This document shows positions 1-6,822 of a stretch of DNA of 11,267 nt, one piece after another. The position numbers were made by a program, and so were the translations under genes. Origin of the DNA: CAZOLI01 sp964580675 (GTDB taxonomy: Bacteria; Planctomycetota; MHYJ01; CAYXQY01); contig CAZOLI010000067.1 in the NCBI GenBank assembly GCA_964580675.1, positions 1 through 11,267 on the forward strand. The letters run 5' to 3'. The notes under the pieces were generated by a model. That model saw only the letters and a list, made by a program, of their open reading frames with translations, did no database searches and was not told the origin of the DNA. The stretch's first letter is position 1. Each line of letters starts with the position of its first letter.

Positions 1-1
1 G

Positions 2-55
2 TTCGGGGACGAACACGGCGGGGTAGTCCTTCGCAAATTTACGAAAGGGGAGTAA
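2..55 (+). CDS. possible 3' end of a gene entering from the left
   Basis: The second forward frame is open from the window edge to a TAA at 53-55 and would encode a 17-residue tail, FGDEHGGVVLRKFTKGE. The composition looks protein-like and the codons resemble those of the genes further right. The piece is too short to assign to a family. Frame 1 is also open for 28 codons, and so is one minus-strand frame (an ATG near 80 reading out of the window), so the choice of frame is weak. Confidence 0.22.
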   Translation, partial: FGDEHGGVVLRKFTKGE

Positions 56-228
56 ACGTGGGGCTTATCACGACAAAACATTGCTAACGCGTGTCGTAAC
101 AGTCCGGGATCTGTAGAAGAAGTTCAGGAATGCCGTTGCCGATTAATTATCGAGAAGAAACGACCAGGGTAAACATCCCACAGACCGGGTTAGCACCACC
201 ATAATCACCAGATATTTATTAGGGGGAG

Positions 229-240
229 TTCAAATTTGAA
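229..240. repeat. 12-bp perfect palindrome TTCAAATTTGAA
   Basis: TTCAAATTTGAA is its own reverse complement and runs directly into the AAGGAGG ribosome-binding-like sequence at 239-245. It could be an operator half-buried in a leader region. A 12-bp perfect palindrome is expected by chance two or three times in 11 kb, so only its position makes it notable. Confidence 0.3.
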
Positions 241-250
241 GGAGGATATG

Positions 251-313
251 ATGGGATTTACAACCGTCTTCGGGATTAATATAGTTTATCATCGTACATC
301 AAAAAGAAGATGA
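251..313 (+). CDS. possible 20-residue leader or small peptide
   Basis: A perfect Shine-Dalgarno sequence AAGGAGG (239-245) is followed by two consecutive ATG codons at 248 and 251. The second has the better spacing of 5 nt. The frame closes at TGA 311-313, giving MGFTTVFGINIVYHRTSKRR: a hydrophobic first half and a basic end. It points toward the 3' end of the RDD gene, 34 nt from that stop, so it would be convergent with it and not an obvious attenuator of any gene in view. I recognise no family. Chance occurrence is quite possible. Confidence 0.2.
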   Translation: MGFTTVFGINIVYHRTSKRR

Positions 314-347
314 CCCAAAGTAGGTTCTGACCGTTCGAAATATCCCG

Positions 348-1355
348 TTACGACTCCTCGATCCGATCATCCAGGTTCATCCGTTTGAGGAGACGCTTTT
401 TGATTCGTTCCCGACCCCTACGGAACGTCTTTGCTGAGGTATCCTCCTTCAATTCGTCCCGGGTGGATCGACCGCTGATTAACTGGCCTTCGAGGTAATC
501 CCTCATGGATTGGTAGAAAGACTGCAGAAAATCAACGGCTTCATCGTCGGGTACCTCCTCCGGATAATCCAGTTTCTCAACCACCTTGCGTTTGATGTCT
601 ACGAGTAGTGTTTGGCGATCACCTCCCCGGTAGCGTTTTTTCCGGGAGAAAAGGTGTTCTTCAAGAACCTCCTGGAGCGCATATAGCTGAACTTTTCCGT
701 ACACTTCGAGCATGTCGGTGGAAAAAAAATAATCAGGTTGTCCCTCGATCTCCCCCCTCATTTGCATGACTTCTTCCGGAAGTTCAACAGGGGATGGGGA
801 TTTGACAACGGCCGTGCCCGCCGCAACGTCTCCCAGTCTCCGGTTGAATGTATCGAGCAGAGGATAAAGAAGAAGTGAGAAGCAGCCCAGGAACGCATAC
901 GGTACCTGGTGGCCGATCAGGAGAATGAGAAGTACCCGAATCGGCATCCATACTTCCACCTCCTTAATAAGGTTCCGAACGAGAATAGCCGGAAACGTTA
1001 ACCTTCCTCCTTCGTTCCGGATCACCTGTATGCCGGCCAATCGTTTTCCGGGGGTCGTTCCGTTCCAGCGCCACTCAAACCAGATGCCGTATCCGTTCCA
1101 GAGGACAAAATGAACCAGGCCGAATAAGACGACGGAGATGTCTTCGACGAATTCGGATCGTGTGATCAGGATGGGGGCGTAAAAAAGAAAAAACAGCCCC
1201 ACGGTTACAAGGGTCAATATCACAACATCCGTGAGAAACGCATACAGGCGCGTGAAAAGTGGAGACGTATCCAGCTGAACACGAAAATCATCGGGTGTCA
1301 TCCATTCGAGCTGTTGTCCCCGGAGGGAAATCTGATTTAGTAGAGATGTGTCCAT
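348..1355 (-). CDS. RDD-family membrane protein with a cytoplasmic helical tail
   Basis: This 335-residue protein has an N-terminal RDD membrane domain and a long hydrophilic tail. Visible RDD hallmarks are R36 and D43 at the first membrane segment (RLYAFLTD), the loop GTTPGKRLAG at 99-108, and the C-terminal signature DTFNRRLGD at 168-176 followed by AGT (179-181). Membrane segments lie near 37-58, 72-93 and 139-166. Residues 210-335 are predicted helical and charged, ending in a basic stretch (FRRGRERIKKRLLKR), and probably sit in the cytoplasm. RDD proteins are poorly understood; some relatives act in ion transport or envelope stress. Its head-to-head position with the SpoIIM-MoxR-DUF58 operon matches the common co-occurrence of these families, so it is probably part of the same membrane module. 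The ATG start has no clear Shine-Dalgarno sequence, but the RDD domain begins soon after it, which supports the start. Confidence 0.85.
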   Translation of the reverse strand: MDTSLLNQISLRGQQLEWMTPDDFRVQLDTSPLFTRLYAFLTDVVILTLVTVGLFFLFYAPILITRSEFVEDISVVLFGLVHFVLWNGYGIWFEWRWNGTTPGKRLAGIQVIRNEGGRLTFPAILVRNLIKEVEVWMPIRVLLILLIGHQVPYAFLGCFSLLLYPLLDTFNRRLGDVAAGTAVVKSPSPVELPEEVMQMRGEIEGQPDYFFSTDMLEVYGKVQLYALQEVLEEHLFSRKKRYRGGDRQTLLVDIKRKVVEKLDYPEEVPDDEAVDFLQSFYQSMRDYLEGQLISGRSTRDELKEDTSAKTFRRGRERIKKRLLKRMNLDDRIEES

Positions 1356-1371
1356 TCTTTTTGTGTACCCC

Positions 1372-1401
1372 CGGATACCGGTTCCGAAAATAGATTGTCA
1401 A
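1372..1401 (-). promoter_or_regulatory. candidate sigma70-type promoter of the RDD gene
   Basis: Read on the minus strand, a perfect -35 box TTGACA (1401-1396) is followed after 18 nt by TATCCG (1377-1372), a weak -10. Transcription would begin near 1365, leaving only about 10 nt before the RDD start codon, which also lacks a Shine-Dalgarno sequence. The -35 box lies inside a palindrome. The poor -10 keeps the confidence low. Confidence 0.3.
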
Positions 1402-1412
1402 TCGTGAACCGG
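1378..1412. repeat. nested inverted repeats in the divergent promoter region, possible operator
   Basis: Outer arms CCGGTTC (1378-1384) and GAACCGG (1406-1412) are perfect complements separated by 21 nt. Within the spacer, GATTG-T-CAATC (1393-1403) is a second palindrome that contains the minus-strand -35 box. A regulator binding here could control both the RDD gene and the operon on the other side. Repeats of this size occur by chance, so function is inferred only from position. Confidence 0.3.
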
Positions 1413-1449
1413 GGAAAAATTCAGGGTGCCAAAACGTTTTGCGAATGTT

Positions 1450-1478
1450 TTGAATTTCGTCAATCTATTGCTTTTAAT
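1450..1478 (+). promoter_or_regulatory. candidate promoter of the SpoIIM-to-DUF58 operon
   Basis: TTGAAT (1450-1455) and TTTAAT (1473-1478) are separated by exactly 17 nt and match the sigma70 consensus at 4 of 6 and 5 of 6 positions. The surrounding 1440-1515 stretch is AT-rich. Transcription would start near 1485, giving a leader of about 43 nt before the first gene of the operon. The true promoter class of this organism is unknown. Confidence 0.35.
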
Positions 1479-1527
1479 GCGATTATAGAAAATCAAAAAT
1501 CAGTTATCCAATTTCGCGAACAGGCGG

Positions 1528-2577
1528 ATGGATCTCACCGAGTTACGGAAGGAACGGGAACGTCACTGGAAAAAACTGGATTTGCTCCTCAAACGGGTGG
1601 AGAAAAATGGTCTTGAGAGTTTATCCGCCGAAGAGGTACGGAAACTGGGAAGTTTATACCGGCTCACCGTCAGCAGTTACTCCGTCCTGAAAGGACTATC
1701 CCTTGATCGCAAGCTGATTCATTACCTTCATAACCTCATTACCCGGGCATACCTGGTCCTGTATCACTACGACGATAGGTCAAAGGTGAAACCGTTGCGG
1801 TTCTTTACGGATCTCTGGCCGGCTCTTGTTCGAAAACACTGGATCAAATTCGTCATCTCGGCGGTCACATTTTGTCTTGCTGTGTTTGTTTCGCTTTATT
1901 CTACGTGGAACGACCGCCAGCTTACGAACGTGTTAATGCCTTCGTCGGTCGCGCAGGGACGAAACAGTTTTTCGTCTCGGCAGGAACTGATGGAGGTCCT
2001 GAGATCAGGCCGGGGCATGTCCGGATCCAAAAAATCGATGTTTGCCTCGTTTCTGTTCCGGCACAACACTCAGATTGGTATTCTGTCGTTTGGTTCCGGG
2101 ATTTTGGGCGGTGTCCCCGCGGTAGCCCTGGGCGTGTACAATGGGGTCATTCTTGGGGCGTTAGCGGGTCTGTACCACTCGCACGATATCGGTTACGAAT
2201 TCTGGGGTTGGGTTCTTCCCCACGGGGTTACGGAATTGCTGGCGGTCATCCTCTGTGTACAGGCGGGTCTTATTATTGGTATGGCTGTGGTAAAATCGGG
2301 AGAGTATCGGTGGCGGGATGCCGTGGCAAGGGCGGGAAAAGAGGCGGGTTTGATCGTTCTGGGGACCGTCCTCATGTTTTTTGTCGCGGCGCTTATTGAG
2401 GCGTTCCTTCGACAAACCTCCATATCGTGGCAGGCACGCCATTCATTTTCGATCTTTACGTTTGCCCTCTGGGTCCTGTACTTCGGATTTGCGGGAGACC
2501 GGGAGGAGGTTGACAAAATGGAAGAACATTCCGAATCTCCTCATGTGAAACGAACATCATATGTCTCTGAATTGTAA
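1528..2577 (+). CDS. SpoIIM/DUF95-family integral membrane protein
   Basis: This 349-residue polytopic protein has the DUF95 (stage II sporulation protein M-like) layout. Residues 1-90 form a charged helical cytoplasmic region of the form WKKLDLLLKRVEKNG...LSAEEVRKLGSLYR, typical of the family N terminus. The first membrane segment is at about 105-125, followed by an extracytoplasmic helical segment. Family motifs follow: FLFRHNTQIG (175-184), a glycine-rich stretch GILGG (191-195), YNGVILGALAG (204-214) and the hallmark PHGVTE (231-236). Further membrane segments lie near 235-256, 272-292 and 306-322. In Bacillus, SpoIIM helps localise cell-wall hydrolases during engulfment; non-sporulating relatives have unknown roles and are often encoded beside MoxR/DUF58 and RDD genes. 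There is no in-frame upstream start before a TAG at 1486-1488. The only ribosome-binding-like bases (AGGCGG) abut the ATG, so initiation may be weak. Confidence 0.85.
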   Translation: MDLTELRKERERHWKKLDLLLKRVEKNGLESLSAEEVRKLGSLYRLTVSSYSVLKGLSLDRKLIHYLHNLITRAYLVLYHYDDRSKVKPLRFFTDLWPALVRKHWIKFVISAVTFCLAVFVSLYSTWNDRQLTNVLMPSSVAQGRNSFSSRQELMEVLRSGRGMSGSKKSMFASFLFRHNTQIGILSFGSGILGGVPAVALGVYNGVILGALAGLYHSHDIGYEFWGWVLPHGVTELLAVILCVQAGLIIGMAVVKSGEYRWRDAVARAGKEAGLIVLGTVLMFFVAALIEAFLRQTSISWQARHSFSIFTFALWVLYFGFAGDREEVDKMEEHSESPHVKRTSYVSEL

Positions 2578-2589
2578 ATCTGGGGTCCT

Positions 2590-3807
2590 ATGAACATTTC
2601 GTGTCCGGAATGCGGTGTCTCGCTGTCTGCGAGCGAAGATCTGTTCGGTAAGGACGTCAAATGCAGCAACTGTGAAAACGTGTTCCGTGTACCGGAACCG
2701 GAGGACCAAAGCCCAACCGATAGGGAAGACGAAGGAGAAGACGACATTCCCCTGTTTGGTGAAGAGGCCGGGGAAGAATCTGAACCGGACGGACCACCGC
2801 GGGAAACAGACTCCGGAAGCGGACGAGTGTCACCGGAGGAAGATTCTCCCCGGGCCACCGGTTCCGAACGGGAACGACCGGCAGGAGGTGAGAAACCGGA
2901 ACGTGGGCCCGACACCGACAAACGAAGTAAACCGAGACGACGGGGACGACCGGGCCAGAGACGACGCCGGAAAACCCGGTCCATGCCCGGGGGAAGCGCA
3001 GAACCACAGTACACGTCCAAAGGGGTAAAAATCGGCCCTCTGTCCTTCAGCGAAGTGATCACAAATACGTTTTCCCTGATTTTCAACCACCTTGGACATT
3101 ACGTTATTCTGCTTCTGACCATTGTTTTTCCCCTGGTTATCGCAGGAAAGTGGTTCTCGAATACCGCCGATGCCGGGGCCAGCTGGCTTCCGTTGGTTCT
3201 GGGCCAGGTTGGGTTCTGGATGGCCGGCCTCTACATCACCGGGGTTGTCGTTTATTCGTTCGGTCGTCATTACCTGGACGAAAAACCCAGTATCGGCCGG
3301 TGTCTCGAGGTGCCATTAAAACGGATCCACATCATTATCCTGTCAACACTGCTTATAATCCTTGCGTACGCTTTGGTATTTTTGCTTGGCGGTCTTCCGA
3401 TGATGCTCCATCCGATTATCGGGTTGGCTACGCTGGCTGCGGCGTTTCTCTTTTTCCTATTCGTCAAGTTCATGTTTTTCGTCTACATTCCGGTCATCGT
3501 CGTGGAGGATGGCGGAATCATCGAAGCACTAAAACGAAGCAAACGGCTCATGGCCAGCCTGAAAACACGGACGTTCCTGATTATGTTTTTAATTTACTAC
3601 CTTCCTTATATTTTACTCTCGGGTGGTGTGGGTGCGTTATCGGTGATTGGCGGCAGCGTGACTGAGATGCAGCGAATCACCGTATTGACGGCTGTTGAGG
3701 GCCTCTACGTCATCATTACTTCCGGAATCATATCAACCGTTTATTTTGATGCTCGGGTCCGACACGAGAAATTTGGTCTGGACAACCTTGCTGCTCTTTT
3801 TGAATAA
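2590..3807 (+). CDS. zinc-ribbon protein with GPDPase-type multi-TM domain
   Basis: This 405-residue protein has three parts. Residues 1-33 are an MJ0042-like zinc ribbon with C5-x2-C8 and C25-x2-C28. Residues 36-130 are a low-complexity linker, acidic to about residue 100 and then strongly basic (KRSKPRRRGRPGQRRRRK, 111-128). Residues 150-405 hold about six membrane segments (near 167-186, 201-222, 246-268, 275-305, 329-345 and 370-383). The loop EDGGIIEALKRSKRLM (316-331) and the ending YFDARVRHEKFGLD (385-398) resemble the membrane domain of glycerophosphodiester phosphodiesterases (Pfam GPDPase_memb) and related archaeal and bacterial families. There is no catalytic phosphodiesterase domain. 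The basic linker next to the first membrane segment places the ribbon in the cytoplasm. The gene lies 12 nt after the SpoIIM gene, with a weak GGGG ribosome-binding element. The ribbon's partner (protein or nucleic acid) cannot be told from sequence. Confidence 0.8.
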   Translation: MNISCPECGVSLSASEDLFGKDVKCSNCENVFRVPEPEDQSPTDREDEGEDDIPLFGEEAGEESEPDGPPRETDSGSGRVSPEEDSPRATGSERERPAGGEKPERGPDTDKRSKPRRRGRPGQRRRRKTRSMPGGSAEPQYTSKGVKIGPLSFSEVITNTFSLIFNHLGHYVILLLTIVFPLVIAGKWFSNTADAGASWLPLVLGQVGFWMAGLYITGVVVYSFGRHYLDEKPSIGRCLEVPLKRIHIIILSTLLIILAYALVFLLGGLPMMLHPIIGLATLAAAFLFFLFVKFMFFVYIPVIVVEDGGIIEALKRSKRLMASLKTRTFLIMFLIYYLPYILLSGGVGALSVIGGSVTEMQRITVLTAVEGLYVIITSGIISTVYFDARVRHEKFGLDNLAALFE

Positions 3808-3880
3808 CGCGGTCCGGGATTCACTTCGGACAAAGAAATCATCAAACTCCCAGACCGGTTCGGGAAAACGGGGTCCACTG

Positions 3881-4591
3881 ATGTTTTTTTTCTTTGTGAT
3901 CCTGTTTTTAGGCGCCTTTCCTGTTCATCTGGTGGGACAATCTCCTCCGGAGAATCCCGAACGGACCGAGACGCCCCGCTCCCTTCGTGAAAAAGCACGT
4001 AGGATTTTGAGCAACGACGAATACCAGAAGGAAATGGTTTCTCCTGAGCGACGGACCGATCGAAGGAAACGGCGCCGCTCCGAACGGAACGAAACCCGTA
4101 CGGTGAACAGAACCGGTGGAGCCCCCGGAGAGGTTCTCGAGTTGTTTGCCTGGGGGATTTTGATCGTCGTGGGGGTGGGTCTTCTGGTGGCTGTTGTTTA
4201 CAGGGTGATCGTAGACCGTGACAGAAAGGACTCAACGGGTTCGGAAAGCCAGGAGGACGAACTGGACCGTGAGGATATGAAATCGGTGATGAAGGAGGCG
4301 GAGGAACTCGCGATGGATGGCAGTTACACGGCGGCGGTTCGATACATGCTCCGGGATGCGGCGGATCGTATATCGAATCACAGAAACATTTCTTTGCCCG
4401 ATTCCGCAACGAATCTTGAATATCTTCGCCGGTTGCCGGAAAACTCTCCGTTAAAGAAACTCGTGGGGATTCTTGTGCAGGCACTGGATCGCTGTTATTA
4501 CGGGGGACGCGAATGCCGGGAAGAAGACTTCGAAAAGTGCCGGTCTGCCTGGAAGAAAGTGGTATCAGGTACAGGAGGAGGTTCAACATGA
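3881..4591 (+). CDS. DUF4129 domain membrane protein
   Basis: From the ATG at 3881 the product has 236 residues. It comprises a signal-like hydrophobic start (2-20), a charged region 21-85 with REKARRILSNDEYQ (36-49, a segment usual in DUF4129 proteins) and an arginine-rich patch (RRTDRRKRRRSER). A membrane segment follows at 86-110, then a cytoplasmic helical DUF4129 domain (about 137-228). The frame is open upstream, inside the end of the zinc-ribbon gene, and contains TTG codons at 3788 and 3800. I prefer 3881 because it starts directly at the hydrophobic segment and has GGGGT upstream; the upstream part shows no family character. DUF4129 domains occur at the C terminus of transglutaminase-like proteins and in small proteins next to MoxR/DUF58 genes, as here. 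The role is probably structural or adaptor-like; it has no visible catalytic motif. Its stop overlaps the next start (ATGA). Confidence 0.75.
   Translation: MFFFFVILFLGAFPVHLVGQSPPENPERTETPRSLREKARRILSNDEYQKEMVSPERRTDRRKRRRSERNETRTVNRTGGAPGEVLELFAWGILIVVGVGLLVAVVYRVIVDRDRKDSTGSESQEDELDREDMKSVMKEAEELAMDGSYTAAVRYMLRDAADRISNHRNISLPDSATNLEYLRRLPENSPLKKLVGILVQALDRCYYGGRECREEDFEKCRSAWKKVVSGTGGGST
4573..4581 (+). promoter_or_regulatory. strong ribosome binding site of the DUF4350 gene
   Basis: AGGAGGAGG lies within the last codons of the DUF4129 gene, 6 nt before ATG 4588. It decides the start: the frame is open further upstream to 4513, but only 4588 has this site and begins at the hydrophobic segment. 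The ATGA overlap (4588-4591) points to coupled translation of the two genes. Confidence 0.85.
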
Positions 4592-5856
4592 GAAAAGCGG
4601 CTCCCCCGGTTCTGCTTACCTTTATTCTGCTTGCAGCGGCAGCGGTCATCCTGGGGCTGTACAACGTACGAAAACGAGTTTCCCATCGGCCGAATAGTTT
4701 CAGTACCTCGTTCGTGGGACACCGGGCCACGATTGAACTTCTCCGGAGATCCAATTTTGACGTTCAGATCAATCAGAGAGTGGACCCGGGCATAAACGGA
4801 ACGGAAACCGAGGTCGGTCTGGCTGTGCTGTGCCCGAGGATAAAAAATTTCGGAAAGCAGGTGATGAGACGGATTTCCGGCAGAGGGATTCCTCCGGAAG
4901 AGCAGTACTCCTGGGAACGGCTCCAGGACAAATTCCAGCACCAGCTGATCGTCCTTCCGAAGTGGATTCCGAAAAACAACAAGAAACAACCGAACTGGAT
5001 AACGGAAAAGAACCTTATGCCCGCGAATCACGTGTCCGCGTATCTCAAGGAGGGAGCCCCTGAAACAATCAAACGTCCGTCAAGTTCCAAGGGGTCACGA
5101 ACGGTACGGTTTGACCGGGACAAACAGTTCAAAATTTATACCCATGGATTGCAGGTGTTTCCGGAAGATCCGGATTTTGAGGTCGTGGCATCGGTGGAGG
5201 GCAAACCGGTGGCCGTTCGTGACCGAAACCACTCCAGTCGTATCTGGGTGTCCGATCCTGATACTTTTTCGAATCAGTTCCTCGGGAACGAAGACAACGC
5301 CCCGTTTGTTTACGAGATATTTTCCACCGCATTTCCGAACGGTCGGGTATTTGTGGATGAAGTCCACCACGGGTTCATCGTGAACCACACGATCGGGGAG
5401 ATTGTGTTTACGTTTCCCGGTGTAATTTTGACGGGAGACATCCTGCTGTTGATCGGCCTGTTTTACTGGGCGCTGTACAACAAATGGGGAGGGAGGAAAA
5501 AAGTGGTTGCCGAGGAGCGAAGTCGGATTCAGCAGGCCGAAAATGCCGGGGAGCTTGCGCACCGGCACGGCGATCACCAGAAAGCAGTGATGCTGTATCT
5601 GCAAAACGTGCTTGATTATATACGAGAGTCGCTTAATATATCACGGGGAAATTCCCTGGATGAGATTGAAGCGTATTTTGAACGATTGAAATCACCTCTG
5701 ACGAACCGGATCCGGGAACTGAGATCCGACATCCGGATGGTCGAGGAGAGACAACCCTCCAAGGAGCAACTGGTGCAAATTGCGAGACGGGCGAACCGGC
5801 TCATGAAAGAGGTTCGAAATGAAACAGGTCAAAAAGCTCCGCACAAACCTTCTTAA
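4588..5856 (+). CDS. DUF4350 membrane protein with cytoplasmic helical tail
   Basis: This 422-residue protein has an N-terminal membrane anchor (5-24), then an extracytoplasmic DUF4350 domain of about 36-265. The domain begins with the usual SFSTSFVGHRATIELLRR pattern and includes the hallmark VFVDEVHHG (254-262). A second membrane segment lies at 275-298, followed by a cytoplasmic tail of about 120 residues that is predicted all-helical. In family members the extracytoplasmic fold resembles a glutamine-amidotransferase/ThuA-like Rossmann domain, probably without enzyme activity; that is family knowledge, not visible here. The tail resembles the DUF4129 domain of the preceding gene (see findings). 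DUF4350 genes are regularly found next to MoxR/DUF58 genes, and this one overlaps the moxR-like gene by 38 nt. The likely role is a membrane subunit or sensor of the MoxR-DUF58 complex. The extracytoplasmic domain contains an inserted charged region (about 85-175), which seems less conserved. Confidence 0.8.
   Translation: MRKAAPPVLLTFILLAAAAVILGLYNVRKRVSHRPNSFSTSFVGHRATIELLRRSNFDVQINQRVDPGINGTETEVGLAVLCPRIKNFGKQVMRRISGRGIPPEEQYSWERLQDKFQHQLIVLPKWIPKNNKKQPNWITEKNLMPANHVSAYLKEGAPETIKRPSSSKGSRTVRFDRDKQFKIYTHGLQVFPEDPDFEVVASVEGKPVAVRDRNHSSRIWVSDPDTFSNQFLGNEDNAPFVYEIFSTAFPNGRVFVDEVHHGFIVNHTIGEIVFTFPGVILTGDILLLIGLFYWALYNKWGGRKKVVAEERSRIQQAENAGELAHRHGDHQKAVMLYLQNVLDYIRESLNISRGNSLDEIEAYFERLKSPLTNRIRELRSDIRMVEERQPSKEQLVQIARRANRLMKEVRNETGQKAPHKPS
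5806..5812 (+). promoter_or_regulatory. ribosome binding site of the MoxR gene
   Basis: AAAGAGG lies inside the DUF4350 coding region, 6 nt before ATG 5819. It supports the MoxR start despite the 38-nt overlap with the upstream gene. Confidence 0.6.
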
Positions 5857-6769
5857 CGAAATCAAAAAAGTCTTTTTCGGCCAGATCCGAATTGTGGATT
5901 ACTGTTTGATGTCCCTTTTGTGTGAGGGACATATTCTCATTGAGGGAACACCGGGCACCGCCAAAACGCTCCTTGCGCGATCCATTGCCGCCGCCCTGAA
6001 CCTCGAGTTCGGCCGGGTGCAGTTCACGCCCGACCTCCTGCCGAACGACATTACCGGCACGAATATCTATAATTTTGACGCGAATGAGTTCGTGCTTGCA
6101 AAAGGACCGGTGTTTAACAACATTCTGCTGGCGGACGAAATTAATCGGTCCCCTCCCAAAACCCAGTCTGCCCTGCTTGAAGCGATGCAGGAACGTCAGG
6201 TAACGATCGATCGGGACACCCACGAACTCCAGGAACCTTTTCTGGTCATGGCGACCCAGAACCCGATTGAACACGAAGGAACATACCCGCTGCCGGAAGC
6301 ACAGCTGGACCGGTTTCTCTTTAAGGTGATTATTGATTATCCGGAGAAGGAGACCGAGGAGAAAATCGTGTCCGAATACTCGGGAGACAAGAACGTGCGT
6401 CAGATGGGGAAAACCGATGTCTCCCGTGTAGCAGGATCGGAAGATATTCTTCGTGCACGAGATAACATCAAATCCGTGAAGGTGGAAGAACCAGTGGTGG
6501 ATTACATCGTCCGGATCGCCCGGGCAACCCGAGAAGCCCCCCAGGTGCATACGGGAGCCTCACCTCGTGCATCGGTTATGTTGACGATCGCGGCAAAAGC
6601 GATGGCCGCCCTGCAGGGACGTGATTACATCAATCCGGACGACGTAAAGCGTATTGCCCAACCAACGCTTCGGCATCGTCTTGTGCTTTCATCTACGAGT
6701 GAAATCGAAGGCATAATGCCGGACCAGGTGATTGAGGAAGTGTTAAACCGGGTGGAGGTTCCGCGGTGA
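5819..6769 (+). CDS. MoxR-family AAA+ ATPase
   Basis: This 316-residue protein is of usual length for MoxR. All AAA+ elements are present: Walker A GTPGTAKT (43-50), the MoxR segment VQFTPDLLPNDITG (67-80), Walker B NILLADE (101-107) followed by INRSPPKTQSALLEAMQE, sensor 1 ATQNP (145-149), the arginine-finger region LPEAQLDRF (158-166, R165) and the sensor 2 motif GASPR (246-250). The C-terminal lid helices follow to residue 316. MoxR ATPases form hexameric rings and act as chaperone-like remodelling or assembly factors together with a vWA-type or DUF58 partner, here most likely the product of the next gene. The protein is soluble, so it would be recruited to the membrane by its neighbours. 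Nothing is missing from the active site. Assignment to the family is near certain; the client protein is unknown. Confidence 0.96.
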   Translation: MKQVKKLRTNLLNEIKKVFFGQIRIVDYCLMSLLCEGHILIEGTPGTAKTLLARSIAAALNLEFGRVQFTPDLLPNDITGTNIYNFDANEFVLAKGPVFNNILLADEINRSPPKTQSALLEAMQERQVTIDRDTHELQEPFLVMATQNPIEHEGTYPLPEAQLDRFLFKVIIDYPEKETEEKIVSEYSGDKNVRQMGKTDVSRVAGSEDILRARDNIKSVKVEEPVVDYIVRIARATREAPQVHTGASPRASVMLTIAAKAMAALQGRDYINPDDVKRIAQPTLRHRLVLSSTSEIEGIMPDQVIEEVLNRVEVPR

Positions 6770-6822
6770 TCCCTGAACCCAAAATTCGTGGTTTCCGGTA
6801 AAAATACTTCCTGGCCTTCGGC

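Larger units (their letters stand above)
56..347. other. intergenic region without a convincing gene
   Basis: Between the possible left-edge gene tail and the stop codon of the RDD gene I find no ORF with clear coding character. The stretch holds a 12-bp perfect palindrome and one short ORF behind a strong ribosome binding site, both listed separately. No rho-independent terminator is obvious at either end. The best candidate beyond the RDD stop is a 4-bp stem around 297-312 (CATC/GATG), which is too weak to call. I see no tRNA-like fold. Confidence 0.5.

Noticed and set aside
70..96. A stem ACGACA ... TGTCGT with 16-nt loop, considered as a terminator
   Set aside because: It has a long loop, a six-pair stem and no T-tract on either side; it is well within chance expectation.
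2541..3086. A 181-codon minus-strand frame over the zinc-ribbon gene start
   Set aside because: It is the complement of the biased acidic/basic linker codons, which keep several frames open; no domain is visible in it.
3741..4754. A 337-codon open frame on the minus strand across the DUF4129 gene
   Set aside because: The plus-strand frame has family motifs, membrane segments and overlapping neighbours; the antisense translation is proline/arginine/serine-rich with no recognisable structure.
5801..6550. A 249-codon open frame on the minus strand across the MoxR gene
   Set aside because: It is the shadow of a perfectly conserved AAA+ gene and shows no motif of its own.
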